Assembly (NCBI GenBank): GCA_034638255.1
Contig: JAWPGT010000017.1
Span: 186,001-250,000 of the forward strand
Source: Coprinus comatus
Lineage: Eukaryota > Basidiomycota > Agaricomycetes > Agaricales > Agaricaceae
Length of the DNA stretch: 64,000 nt
Direction of reading: 5' to 3'
The position numbers and the translations under genes were made by a program. Below, piece after piece: positions 24,674 through 35,232 of this stretch. Every line of letters begins with the position of its first letter. Position 1 is the first letter of the stretch. Under the pieces are notes generated by a model. That model did no database searches and was not told where the DNA came from. It was given only the letters and a program-made list of their open reading frames with translations.

Positions 24674-26589
24674 TTAAGACAGAAATCCAAAATACGCGGG
24701 CAATTTGGTATTTCCGCTCCATCTTGTATGCATCCACAGTGACGTTTCGTTCTGTAGTCCATTATAGGATGAATGGGCTTTAGGTTTGCCAGCCTGAGGA
24801 TTCCAGTATTCCCGTCGGAGTGAATCGGATGGGAGTATAACTTCTAGTATTAGACCTGTTTCTTCTTCTATCTTCTCTATACCTTTCCTAAACAAAGGCA
24901 ACGACATAGAGGGCATATAACCAGGATTAAACGAGATGCTGGCCTTTTGGAGGTGAGTACCAATGGAAGATCGTCGGAAGCGGAGAAATTTGAAAAGGAT
25001 ATCCGTTGAAAAATCCGCGCCCGTGCAGTGCAATACTTCGAGATTAGGACAAAGATATTCATGCTTATCATGACTTATCTCCGTATCCATATTTGTAGAG
25101 GGGGAGGTAATATGTTGTCCTGATGGTCCTCCTCCTTCCCGGTGGTACGACCACGATCGTCCCGGTTAACCATAAATTTCTCCAACTGTTCGTCATCCCA
25201 TACAAACTGTGCTATATCACGTCTTCGAGACCTGCTATATCCACCTCTACCACGGCGATAAACTAGTTGACGAGTCCTTGGATTATCAATTGGCAGTATT
25301 TCAAGTGATAGCCTTTTCATTTCAGGAAAAACTTTCAAAATCCCCACCACTTCTACTGCTGACCAGGCATACACTTCCAATCGAAGTTCCTCAAGAGGTT
25401 GAACTAACCGAGCTTTAAAGGAGGGAAGGACGCGGTTAAAGAAGTCACCTGCGTTGTTCGATAATCCCAAATATCCTGGTAATGAGTCACCAAAGCTCAG
25501 GTGGCGAAGATTTGGTGTATGTAGAATTCGAAGTAACGGAGTTAAATAACCGTCAGGGCTTTTGTTGAACTGACAGAGGAATCTTAAGGAAAATAGCTTG
25601 GGTAGGAGTATTGATTTGGATTCAAAGGTACCTGGTGGTATTGACAAATTTTCTTCCTGGGATTTTTGACAAGGAATTGAACAGGTTTCGATATTAGGGC
25701 ACCGAGATAGTGTTTCAATGATCTGGATTAATGTTATATCTGCTCCGTAATGTAAATCCAAAGAAGTAAGATGTTGCCAATCGATTGGAAAATGTATGAT
25801 CTCCCCAGAAAAAGCAGGAAGGGAAATGCGATGGAGATGAGGAGCACAAATGATAGATTGTTTTCTTTTAATTTGCGAGTAATCAGGATCTATGGCATTG
25901 CGAAAGTCTCGAAATATCCCTCCAATGTAAAGCTCTTCCAATATGGGGACATCTGCTCTGGATAATCGAGAGAATAGCTCGTCCCAATTGTATCTTCCCA
26001 AATTCAATTTCAGAGACCTCCATCGCCGCGAAAAAGGGATAATGGATTCCATGTATTTGTGAGTTTTGATATCCATACGAGCACTGGTCCGAAGGTTGGA
26101 TGTTGATTGCATCGAGATAGACAATGGTCGAATTCTAGACCGAGATAACCATTCCGAAATGATATGAATCGGAGGCCCTAGAGCGTATTGATCGAGGTAC
26201 GGATCCCACGGAACTGGTGGTACGACAATGTGTATGGATGACCAGAGTTCAGGAGTGGAGTACGCTATCTGTCTCCATTCACTACAGATTTGGCCCAAAA
26301 GCAAAGGTGCCTCTCTCTTGGACATCGCTGCGTTACGGGACTCCGGAAGACAAAAGGCGAATATTTGTTGTAATATTTCGGGTAAAAGTCGCCGAACTGG
26401 AGCAATCAGATATTGGTGGCTGATCTTGAATGTTTCAAGCTGCCGTTGCTCGAGGATAAGTGATTTATACTGGGAATGGAGTTGGCTGATCCTATCGTCC
26501 AATGTTTGACTGTATGCCTCCAGTTTGCTGATGATGAGTTGCGTAGAGCGCAGGCGTCGATAATGGCCGTTCTTTTGAGATTCAGTCAT
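24674..26589 (-). pseudogene. F-box-like domain protein, frameshifted paralogue
   Basis: Second copy of the gene at 18951-20873. It starts at ATG 26589 (MTESQKNGHYRRLRSTQL) and carries the same coiled-coil segment, the F-box-like APVRRLLPEILQQIFAFCLP and LLLGQICSEWRQIAYSTPELW. The frame runs to a stop near 25075 and homology resumes in another frame with MDTEISHDKHEYLCPNLEVL to the stop at 24674. The switch falls at a short C run around 25098-25105, where the intact paralogue reads straight through. This could be a true one-base indel, making the gene a recent pseudogene or a truncated 505-residue protein, or a homopolymer sequencing error. Apart from this site I see no defect, so the locus may still be active. 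Confidence 0.75.
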
Positions 26590-26667
26590 ATCGACACCCT
26601 GGTGACTGTGGTAGGGAACTGACCCCAACAGGACCGCACAGCAGCCGCAATTATAGATCACGAGGTC

Positions 26668-26675
26668 TGACGTCA
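26668..26675. promoter_or_regulatory. TGACGTCA palindrome upstream of the F-box-like paralogue
   Basis: The same palindrome, inside the same 18-bp block as at 20936-20953, lies 79 bp upstream of the start at 26589. Outside this block the two upstream regions diverge quickly (following bases ttgcgcgc at one and gtctcaaa at the other), which suggests selection on the block or a recent duplication boundary. Confidence 0.55.
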
Positions 26676-26773
26676 GCCGTTGTCTCAAAGTGTATATTCT
26701 ACTTAGACACTTCTAATCAAATAGATACTTGGCCTTTTGGTTGCTCTTTATCATTCACCTCTGTGCGTATCTC

Positions 26774-28410
26774 ATGTCTTTTTAACCTTCCCGATGAAGT
26801 ACTAGTCAAATTTCTCTCTCGCTTGGATGTAAACGACGCTTACGCTATACAACGCGTCAACCGATCCTTAAACACGCTATACAAAGACTATTGAATTGCA
26901 GTATTATCTCGAATTAAAGGCGGCTGGTATGGACGACAATCCTGCTTGAGAATACCACTGGAGAAGTCATCACCTCCGATGTACCATAATCGATGATTCT
27001 AGGCTGTAACATGGTCACCAATGAATTTGCTACCTTCAAAGCAGGCCTATTCAACGACGAAATGCCCAGCGTAAATGCAAACGGATTGCTATTCTGGAAG
27101 GTCCCTATTAAAGCTGAGGATCCAGACAACCAGTGGTCACGTTTCAGGGTAGACAACCTTGTTGAATATGCGTGTTGCATTGAAGAAAATGTCCTACTTG
27201 GATGTCTCTCGAAGTAATGCACAATTATGTGGTCCTTTGCCTGCGTTTCTGAACTTCTGTGTACCCACCAGGAAACCATCGTCAAGTTTGGAATACCACT
27301 CTCATTTCAGTCAGCACTCAATGGGAAATGCTCATTCTTTGGCTGTAGATGGCGGTATTAACATAGTCTGTGAACCCGAGAAAAGACCCTGATCGACTCA
27401 TAATACTAACGCAGGACCCGAAGCAGGCGCAAGCTTGGAAGTGTGTGGTGATAACGTGATTATGGTACTCAAGATTTCGCGTTCATGCCGTCGGACATAC
27501 GTTTTCAATTGGAAAACAGGAACAATGAAATTCGTGAGTTGTGTCGACAACATTGTGACGGAATGGTTTTATATCTTCATCGACAGGATCTAATCGAAGA
27601 GGTTAACCTCGGTCTCATAATCCTTCGACACGATCTATTTCTCGTTCCACAACTCGATTGGGGATACTTCATAATCTATCAAATCGAAACTTCGGTCGGT
27701 CGAGCCTATATGTTATCTGAAATTCTCCGATTATGCCTCAAACTCCTTTGATTCTGTTAGTTATCACGAGTCCCCAAATCCAAAAAGAGACGGTACATTT
27801 CCAAAGTACATACGATTGACACATCCATTCAGAGAACGGCCAGCGGACGCACTTCTTTCACCTTCGACCTTACCCTCAAACAATCTGTGCCTAAAACATT
27901 AGTGATGGTGGTATATCGCAAGGTTATCATCAACGCACTTCATCTGGCTTCTACTTGGCCAACTTTCCAGAGATTAGAGTGAGAGGATTGGGAACCAAAT
28001 GTATGTCAATGGTTTGAGCTTGGGACTGAACCGATTGATGGAATAAGAAATTAAGCCATGGACAACGGTTCATGGTTTGGGTCAGTTACTTCTCGTGTTC
28101 CCTTTGTCTTTCTTTCAATCCATACCATGTCCGAAAATATCTTCAGGAGCATGGAAATAACGCTCATGACCGCACAATGTTGGACGAATATCCTTACAAT
28201 TGTGGATAGGCGTTTTCCGGGAGAATTGAAGGCAGTAGCAGATAATGTATACCTCTGTCTGTTCTGACTTGCTCGTCGATGCTATGCATTTTAAAAGAAC
28301 ATATGTGAGTGTTTTGAGCTTTGATGTACATTGTTCTAATGGATGCCTATAGTATGACGAAATCGACGAAGAAGATAGCTCAGCTTCTGCTCCTGACTTT
28401 CTGTTAATGC
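26774..28410 (+). pseudogene. F-box protein, tandem copy A, broken
   Basis: First of four tandem copies of a second F-box family. The F-box reads LFNLPDEVLVKFLSRLDVND and continues AYAIQRVNRSLNTLYKD. The frame then breaks near 26890: the conserved SIELQYYLELK follows only in another frame, with a short deletion compared with copies C and D. Later blocks are recognisable in several frames: WSRFRVDNLVEYACCIEEN (about 27135-27190), LEVCGDNVIMVLK (about 27437), YVFNWKTGTMKF and LIILRHDLFLVPQ (about 27620). No clear start codon sits in frame with the F-box. Boundaries are approximate. It is unlikely to make a full-length product. Confidence 0.7.
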
Positions 28411-28619
28411 CAATACCTTGTAATCCTTGTGACTTTGTTTTAAGTTTAACAATTTCTGTAGTTAGCACCAGGTGTTTTTGAGTGTTCTGGTTTGGTCACT
28501 GGTTCTGGTGTTCACAGAGTCATGTGCTTCAGAAGTCCCGGGCCCGTCAAACATTGTTACGTTTCAGACTCTCATCCCCCCTGTAACGGTCTTCCTGTCT
28601 ACAACAATTATCAGTGCCT

Positions 28620-30299
28620 ATAATGCCTCTGCTAAACCTGCTCGACGAGTTCCTCATCAAAATACTTGTTCATCCGGACGTGCAAGATGCATATGCTATA
28701 CAGAGAATCTATCGATCTTCAGTACTATCTCGAACTCAAGGTAGCTAGCATGAACGATAACCCATGTTATATACTACCAATATCTACTAGGCTTCAGAGG
28801 CTGAGGGATAGAGACCATTGGAGCGGTATACACTACCGGCGCACTGTAAAACATCCCAGTCGTACGGCACGGTTTATGACACATAGCAAGGTTACCGACG
28901 AGTTTGCTCTCTTTGAAATGGAGGATATGGAACTTGATGACTATATTCTATGGTGTAAGTCCTGAAAATTACCTACCAAACCTGGGGATGCATATATTCA
29001 ATGGATTTCTTACAAGATAGACAATATGGTTGCTTATGAGACGTGCATTAAAAAGCATGACCTTCTCATCTGTATTTCTAGGTAAGTGGTTAATGGCATT
29101 GATGATTAAGTCAAGTTTGTTCATTTAATTCCACAGTGCAATACCAAAGAAACTTGACATACCTTACTCCGATTTCCATATTCATTTCATCCAACATTCG
29201 ACTGGAAAACCCCTATCCTTTCACTATTTCTGGTGGTATTCACTTTGTCTGTGAGCCGGATTCCACAAAGAACTATGGGATCCCTACGAGTCTCGATATT
29301 TGCGGAGACAATATAACAGTGATACTGCAAAAGCAAGACTCACGGTGTCAGCTTTATGCTTTCAATTGGAAGATAGGTTTACCGAAATGTGTGAGTCATT
29401 GTTCTGGTTTGGAATCCTCGCCAGAGATTGACCGAGTTTTATTAGGCTCCGATTCCAGAGTGATCTATTCATTGTTCCGCAGCTGGACCTCCGTTGTTTT
29501 GAAATTTACCACATAGCCTCATCCATGACCGACTCGATTAAGCATATATGCACCCTGGGTTTTCCTGACATCTGTACTCATTTTTCTTTTGAATCTGTTG
29601 AGTGACATTCGTCACAGAACCCAATAGGCGACGGCCTGTTACTCAAGTTTCCTACAGCCAACACGCCCATTCAGATGTTGCCCCGAGGAAGCTCTTATAT
29701 GCCTTACTTTTTTACTTGCTTTCCATCAACCAACACCTCAAATATTTGTGTGGTGGTGCACCGGAAATCAATCGTAAACAAACTCCCACAGAAAATCTTC
29801 TGGACTAGCTCTCCTGGACCAACACTTTCCTGGGATAAATGGGGCCAGAGACGTGTCGATGGTTTGAATTTTGAAATAGGACTCGATCCAAGGATACTAA
29901 ATGTCGGCCACGGACAACGATTTGTGATGATGGCCACCTGGTTAACACGATCTATCTGCCTTTCCTTCAATCCTTAGGATACTCGGAAGTTTCAGTTTGT
30001 CCAGGAAGTTGGGAGAGTTCGGGGAGCAACTGCTACCCCAAAACGATTGAATAGCCCTCTTATTCCTGGTCTAACGATGGTGGATAAAGTGTTACGGGGA
30101 AAATTGAAAGCGTTGGTATCTGCGATGGGCACAGAACCCTATGCGAATGTTACTGTCAATGGGATGCCTTTTAATAGGACATATGTGAGTGTTTAGGTCA
30201 CCGCTACGATATGGAGTAATTAATGATTCACGCTACAGTATGGAAAGGCTGAATTGATCAAAACCACAATACCTTTGAATATTGTGAAGTTGCTCTAGT
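28620..30299 (+). pseudogene. F-box protein, tandem copy B, broken
   Basis: Second copy. The F-box is recognisable as MPLLNLLDEFLIKILVHPDV followed by QDAYAIQRI (from about 28624), but the usual RVN..LNEIYKESIELQYY segment is disrupted near 28695 and resumes in another frame as ESIDLQYYLELKVASM. Further blocks are YETCIKKHDLLICISR, an exon after an intron with DFHIHFIQHSTGKP, a frame change into ISGGIHFVCEPDS, then LDICGDNITVILQKQDSRCQ, and HRKSIVNKLPQKIFWTSSPG near 29765. The order matches copy D. Several frame breaks make a full product implausible. The end is set at the last recognisable coding stretch. Confidence 0.68.
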
Positions 30300-30518
30300 C
30301 GAGAGTTAAAATTAAATTATAGCCTTCCAGACAGAAGTTGTGGCATAGCCGTGTAAGTCAGAGCATATGCATAATAAGACGCGTCAAGTCCCATGCGTAG
30401 ATTAGTCGGACGATGATTATTTGCGGAAGGTCCACAGTTGTGGCGAGTGAGTAGATAACAAGTATATACAAATAAACATTTTTCAATTTTTTATCCATTC
30501 TCATCCACGCACCTCATC

Positions 30519-31250
30519 ATGTCCGAGTCTTGTTTCCTCTCCTTTCCAATAGAGATTCTTACCAGAATTCTTGTCCATTTGGATGTCAAAGACTCATACG
30601 CAGTCCAACGCGTTAACCATCAATTGAATGAGATCTACAAGGAATCTATTGAACTTCAATATTACCTCGAGCTCAAGGTCGCTGGTATGGACAACAATCC
30701 GATGTGCACGTTGCCCATCTCTACTCGCCTGCAACTGCTCAGGGAAAGAGAAACAAAATTTAGTAACCACCACCATCACTATACGTTGGCGGATCTTCCT
30801 CCCCGTTTGGTGTCGATGCATTATAAAGTCAGCGACGAGTTTGTTTTCTTCGAAATGGCCCCCACAGAAGAGAACAAACCAATTGGCGTACAATCTCATC
30901 GAGTTCCTATGCGAGTTGAAGATGATACCAACCAATGGAGCTTTTTTGAAGTCGGTGGTCATTTTATTGATTATACAATCTGCATCGAGGAGCACGATCT
31001 TCTTGTGATTGTGTCCAAGTAAGCCCGTGTCTGTCATCTACCTTACACCTTTCACGACTCACTCTGGAATATGGTTTCAGTGAAAGCGACGGAAGCACGA
31101 CGGAATTGGACATACACATTCATTTCATACAACATTCGACAGGAAAGCCTCATCCTCGGCACCAGAAGGCGGTATTATTCGTATTGTCTGTGACCCAGTA
31201 GTAGATGTATCGCCGGATGACGATGAGTTAAACTTGTGTAGTATGATCCT
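30519..31250 (+). pseudogene. F-box protein, tandem copy C, 3'-truncated
   Basis: Third copy. Its first exon is intact: MSESCFLSFPIEILTRILVH, the F-box core LDVKDSYAVQRVNHQLNEIY and ESIELQYYLELKVAGMDNNP, then TICIEEHDLLVIVSK ending at a donor near 31021. After a 60-nt intron the second exon gives TTELDIHIHFIQHSTGKPHP and then loses frame near 31158, where one base fewer than in copy D is present at the APEGG block. Homology stops near 31250, so about half of the gene is missing. A truncated protein of about 167-200 residues that keeps the F-box could still be made. The next about 400 bp contain a fragment of the unrelated first F-box family. Confidence 0.7.
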
Positions 31251-31390
31251 CTGGAAAAAGAACCTGATGAAGAGAGAGAGGGTGGTGAAGGGAGTGAAGA
31301 AGACTTTCTCTTTTGAAATGCAATGTACTTATGTGTTATTGAATGAAATATAGTGAATTTATGCAGTCGGAGCGACTTCAAGTATATATA

Positions 31391-31485
31391 TATTAGAAAA
31401 TGTATGATCTTCCCAAAAGGCGGAAAGGGAAATGCAATGAAGATGAAGAGCACCAATGCAAGCAATAGATTATTTTCTGTTAAAA
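31391..31485 (-). repeat. Relic of the F-box-like family embedded in the tandem array
   Basis: About 95 bp that match, with a few substitutions and small gaps, the segment near 20046-20135 of the intact F-box-like gene and the corresponding segment near 25787-25873 of its paralogue. All three share aaaatgtatgatct on the plus strand, then a gap-variable stretch, then gggaaatgc and agcac. Read on the minus strand it still encodes a recognisable version of HLHRISLPAF.GEIIHF. Only this fragment is detectable; its flanks do not continue the match. Confidence 0.7.
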
Positions 31486-31647
31486 GCTGCCGAGATGTAT
31501 GCTTTTCATTTTCTCTTTTCTCGCTAATATTCAAATGACCCTGATTAATTTGTTATCTTATCTACTTATGCTGTCAGAAAAAGTTGATGCTTTACGATAA
31601 TAGATGGCTGCTATTCTTGTAAGTGCTCTTATACCCTGGTCCCCACA

Positions 31648-33243
31648 ATGTCTGCCCAGCTACTCTCTTGTCCTACAGAAATCCTTACCAAAAATTTTGT
31701 TCACCTGGATGTCAAGGACGCATACGCAATACAGCGTGTCAACTGTCAGTTGAATGAAATATACAAGGAGTCAATCGAACTACAATATTACCTTGAGCTC
31801 AAGGTCGCTGGCATGGACAACAATCCAATGTGCACATTGCCCATCCCAGACCGCCTGGATATACTCAGGGAACGAGAAGCAAATCGGAATAGTCATCATT
31901 GGAACAATCATCATTATCGCTACACTGTGTACAGAGACCCTAGGACGCATCATGGACAACCAATCCATAAAACCACCGATGAATTTGTTTTCTTCCCAGC
32001 TCTAGGCACAAGGGTGGGCTATACAGATGGTGTAAAATCTCGCAGCATCAATACTCAATCTGGAGACGGTGCCGATCAATGGCGCCTTTTTAAAGTAGAT
32101 GGCTTTCTTGCTAACTTTGCATGTTGTATCGAAGAGAATGATCTTCTTGTGATTATCACCAGGTAATTAAACATATATTTTATGCATCCTTGATTGCTGA
32201 TTCGGAATATGATTTTAGTGAAAAAACTACTCTTGAATTGAACATACACCTTCACCTCATAAAACATTCTACAGGAAAACCCCATCCTTTAGCTCCAGAA
32301 GGAGGTATTCATATCATCTGCCATACAATTTGTATACTGTGAAATCAAGTGGAAGCTAAAATAGAGGTGGTAGGAGATAACTTGATTATGATACTTAAGG
32401 AGTGGGAGATACTCTTATTTGTATGACTGGAAAACAGGTATATCAAAAACTGTGAGTTTGCCGAATATTTGTCATGCCCAGGGCTGGAATTATACCTACC
32501 CCATTCTAGGATCCAATCCCACTTGACGATCTTACTAGTCTTGTTATCCTCCGACACGATCTCTTTGCATGCCCAAATATTCACCAAGAAACCCTTGATG
32601 TATATCATATCTCACCACAACCCTCTGTTGAATGCATCTGCAAACTTGGTCTCCCACAACTACATACTGGCAGTCTCAGACACACGACTGTTGATTTTTA
32701 TGCATCACCAAACCCAACAGGAGATGGTTTATTTCCGAAATACGTACCAACAACTCAGCCATACAGGGAATGTCCCGAGGATGCATTGGTTGTAATTCTC
32801 CTCTGTACAAGGAGGTATAAAATGGTGATACATCGAAAATCCATTATCAACAAACTCCCCCTTGAATCCACCTGGCTAACGACACCATGTCCAAAAATAG
32901 ATTGGAATACCTGGGGGAAGGATGCTTGCGGAAGGTTTCAGAAGTTTCTAGCCATCAGTCATGGTCAACGAATTGTGGAATGGGATGTGGATGACTTAAA
33001 ACCATATTGCATGTCTTTCAATCCTTATCACATAAAGCAATACATCCAAGATAAGAAGAATAATACTCTGTGGAATCCTGGATTGGAGTTACAACATTTT
33101 GTCGATCCCGAAGACATAAATGCATTCGTAGATTGTATTGATGGAGGGATGAAAGCTGTGCAAGTGGAATGGAGGCCGGATTTCTACTGTTTTCCAACGT
33201 TGGAAGATTTTACTCGAGAACCGACACTGGGTGAGAAGAAGTA
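31648..33243 (+). pseudogene. F-box protein, tandem copy D, nearly complete
   Basis: Fourth and best-preserved copy. Exon 1 is intact from MSAQLLSCPTEILTKNFVHL through the F-box (LDVKDAYAIQRVNCQLNEIY), ESIELQYYLELKVAGMDNNP and NFACCIEENDLLVIITR to a donor at about 32163. Exon 2 gives LELNIHLHLIKHSTGKPHPL and APEGGIHIICH, then an in-frame stop at about 32340. The frame shifts between IEVVGDNLIMILK and YLYDWKTGISKT (about 32400-32430). From LVILRHDLFACPNIHQETLD (about 32540) the reading continues unbroken through HRKSIINKLPLESTWLT to the end at about 33243. Two defects make it a probable young pseudogene, although an unannotated intron around 32330-32410 might remove one of them. Confidence 0.65.
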
Positions 33244-33684
33244 AGTAATTTGAATATAATTTCTCGTAATTCTGGTTCTGATCAGTGATAACATGATTTT
33301 CAAGAGGATGAAGTAAAGTCCTCGGACTCATCTGGACACAGTGATGCAGTAACATATTATTGAAATAACAATGCAAATTCTCTGTAAACATTAAGTATAG
33401 CGTGTTAGAATGCTAATATTAACTGTTAGACCACATATCTCAATTCAGGAGAAATTGAGTTGACGTTGAAACATTGATAACTTGCAAGTTGGATCTCATG
33501 ATTCGACTGCCATCTAGTATATGCCATGTCATTGTCAACCCCTGGACCTGACCATTGTCTCAGACTCCCCATTTATTCACATTGAATACTTTGATCCACT
33601 CAGGGTGGCCTCATCATCATGAGAGAATGATAAAAGGCCTCACAGATGGAACTTTTGACTCACTGTGACTACGCTCGGTCTACA
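33244..33684. promoter_or_regulatory. Intergenic region with hydrophobin promoter
   Basis: Separates the F-box array from the first hydrophobin. A TATA-like ATGATAAAAGG lies at about 33627-33637, some 50 bp before the hydrophobin ATG. Nothing else is recognised in it. Confidence 0.45.
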
Positions 33685-34290
33685 ATGCGCCAATTCTTTT
33701 TGTTTGGTTCTATACTTCCATTTGCTACAATTGTTAGCAGTGGTTTATTGCTTGAACGACAGAACCCTTGTTCAACTCAATTTCTCTGTTGTGAGTATGA
33801 AGTTTAAAACAGCTTTGTTAACGTGGCAGAACAAACCTCGAATGTTAACCCATGTAATTCCATTTTTATTTTATTACTTATAGGCAATACTGTGGAAAGT
33901 TCTGCCAATATGGGTGTTCAAGCGCTCATGCGGTTACTTGGAATTCCGCCTCCTACTACTACAGTTCCAGTCGGAAGTGAGTACTGCTAGTAGTATTAGT
34001 CATGTTCGGACTAATTTATGATATATTTCGTGATGTTAGTAACTTGTGATGAGATTTCACCTATAGGTATTGGTGGTTATCTTGCTTGGTTAGTGAAATT
34101 TGATCCTATTTTTTTTTGCTTTCATTGCCTTGACTTTTAGTTAAGGATTGTATATGGGTTTGTACTGACGTTGACACTGATGCTCTAATTTTGATTTTGA
34201 TTTAGTGCCGAAGGGGGCGGTCACCCTGTGTGTTGCAGTAGGAATTATGGGTTTTTGGCTATTGATTGTCTTCCGATTAGTCTTGCTTGA
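33685..34290 (+). CDS. Hydrophobin, class I type
   Basis: Small secreted amphipathic cell-wall protein of 110 residues, spliced from four exons: 33685-33790, 33884-33976, 34040-34088 and 34206-34290. It has an N-terminal signal peptide (MRQFFLFGSILPFATIVSSG). Eight cysteines sit at residues 29, 35-36, 69, 83, 92-93 and 104, giving C-5-CC-32-C-13-C-8-CC-10-C-6. The pattern with the paired cysteines and the wide second gap is that of class I hydrophobins; the 8-residue fourth gap is slightly longer than usual. The first intron splits the second codon of the first CC pair. The exons were assembled by eye from short frames; every junction is GT-AG and in phase. It would act at the hyphal surface by self-assembling into a water-repellent film. 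Confidence 0.85.
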
Positions 34291-35232
34291 GAAGGAACTT
34301 GGGGCTTGGAGAGGTAGAGTATCAATTTCGATCTTGAAAGTGACCACCAATGTAATCTGGTCTGCATGTGTTTATATGAGCAAAGATGATTTACATGAAA
34401 TTGTTAAGAGGATATAAATTTAATATGATATAGTACATTGGTACAGTATGTACTCGAGAGTTTTCGGGGTGGCAGGAACGGTGATGATATTACTATGAAT
34501 AACTTAAGCTCAAGCTCTCTATCACGACTGAAGATTCAATACTTTTACGGTTAGAATCTGTCTGAGAGAGTAAAATTAAACCCATGGAAATCTCTGCCAT
34601 GATATACATATGTACCCCAATAAATATAGATATAGATATGATTCAGCTTCTCGTATTAATGAAAAGTGCGAATGGCGATATTGGCGTAACCTCTAATATT
34701 CCCCCACGCCCAAGTTTCAACAGAATCAATGAACACAGTGGTCGCGGTGCTTTCAAGGTGCCGAGATCAGGGGCAGTTGTGTTAATTATATGCCTGGGTG
34801 ACTCCACAAAGTGAACTAGCAGTGACATGCGGAATTCTTCAAGTCAAAACAGTCGACGTGAGATTGTTGTAAAGAGGTTTTTTGACTTGTATTATTTGTG
34901 TGTCGGGCGATAACCTCCGACTTTGATTAGCATGCTGCATGATTCAGGATTAGAAAATGTCCAAAAATGTAATCGAGAAGGATCGACGGTAGTAAAGACA
35001 TCTGGTGATTCTGACATACATTGGAAAATCATATAGAATGTTTGTTCCGTGACTCGTGAGTTTGTTTCAATACATACTTGTAGAGTTGCTATCAGACTCG
35101 AGTAGATAACTGTCGAAGAAGCTCGAGGGTCACATACCAAATGTTACGGAATGGTCACAGTGCCGATGGAGCCGAGGAAGTAATAAAAATATTAAGCGCT
35201 AAGGTATTTGATCAAAACCACCGTGGATAAGT
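34291..35232. other. Intergenic region, nothing recognised
   Basis: Between the hydrophobin and the sulfate permease. No exon, RNA gene or repeat is supported. It should hold the hydrophobin 3' UTR and the permease promoter. Confidence 0.45.
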
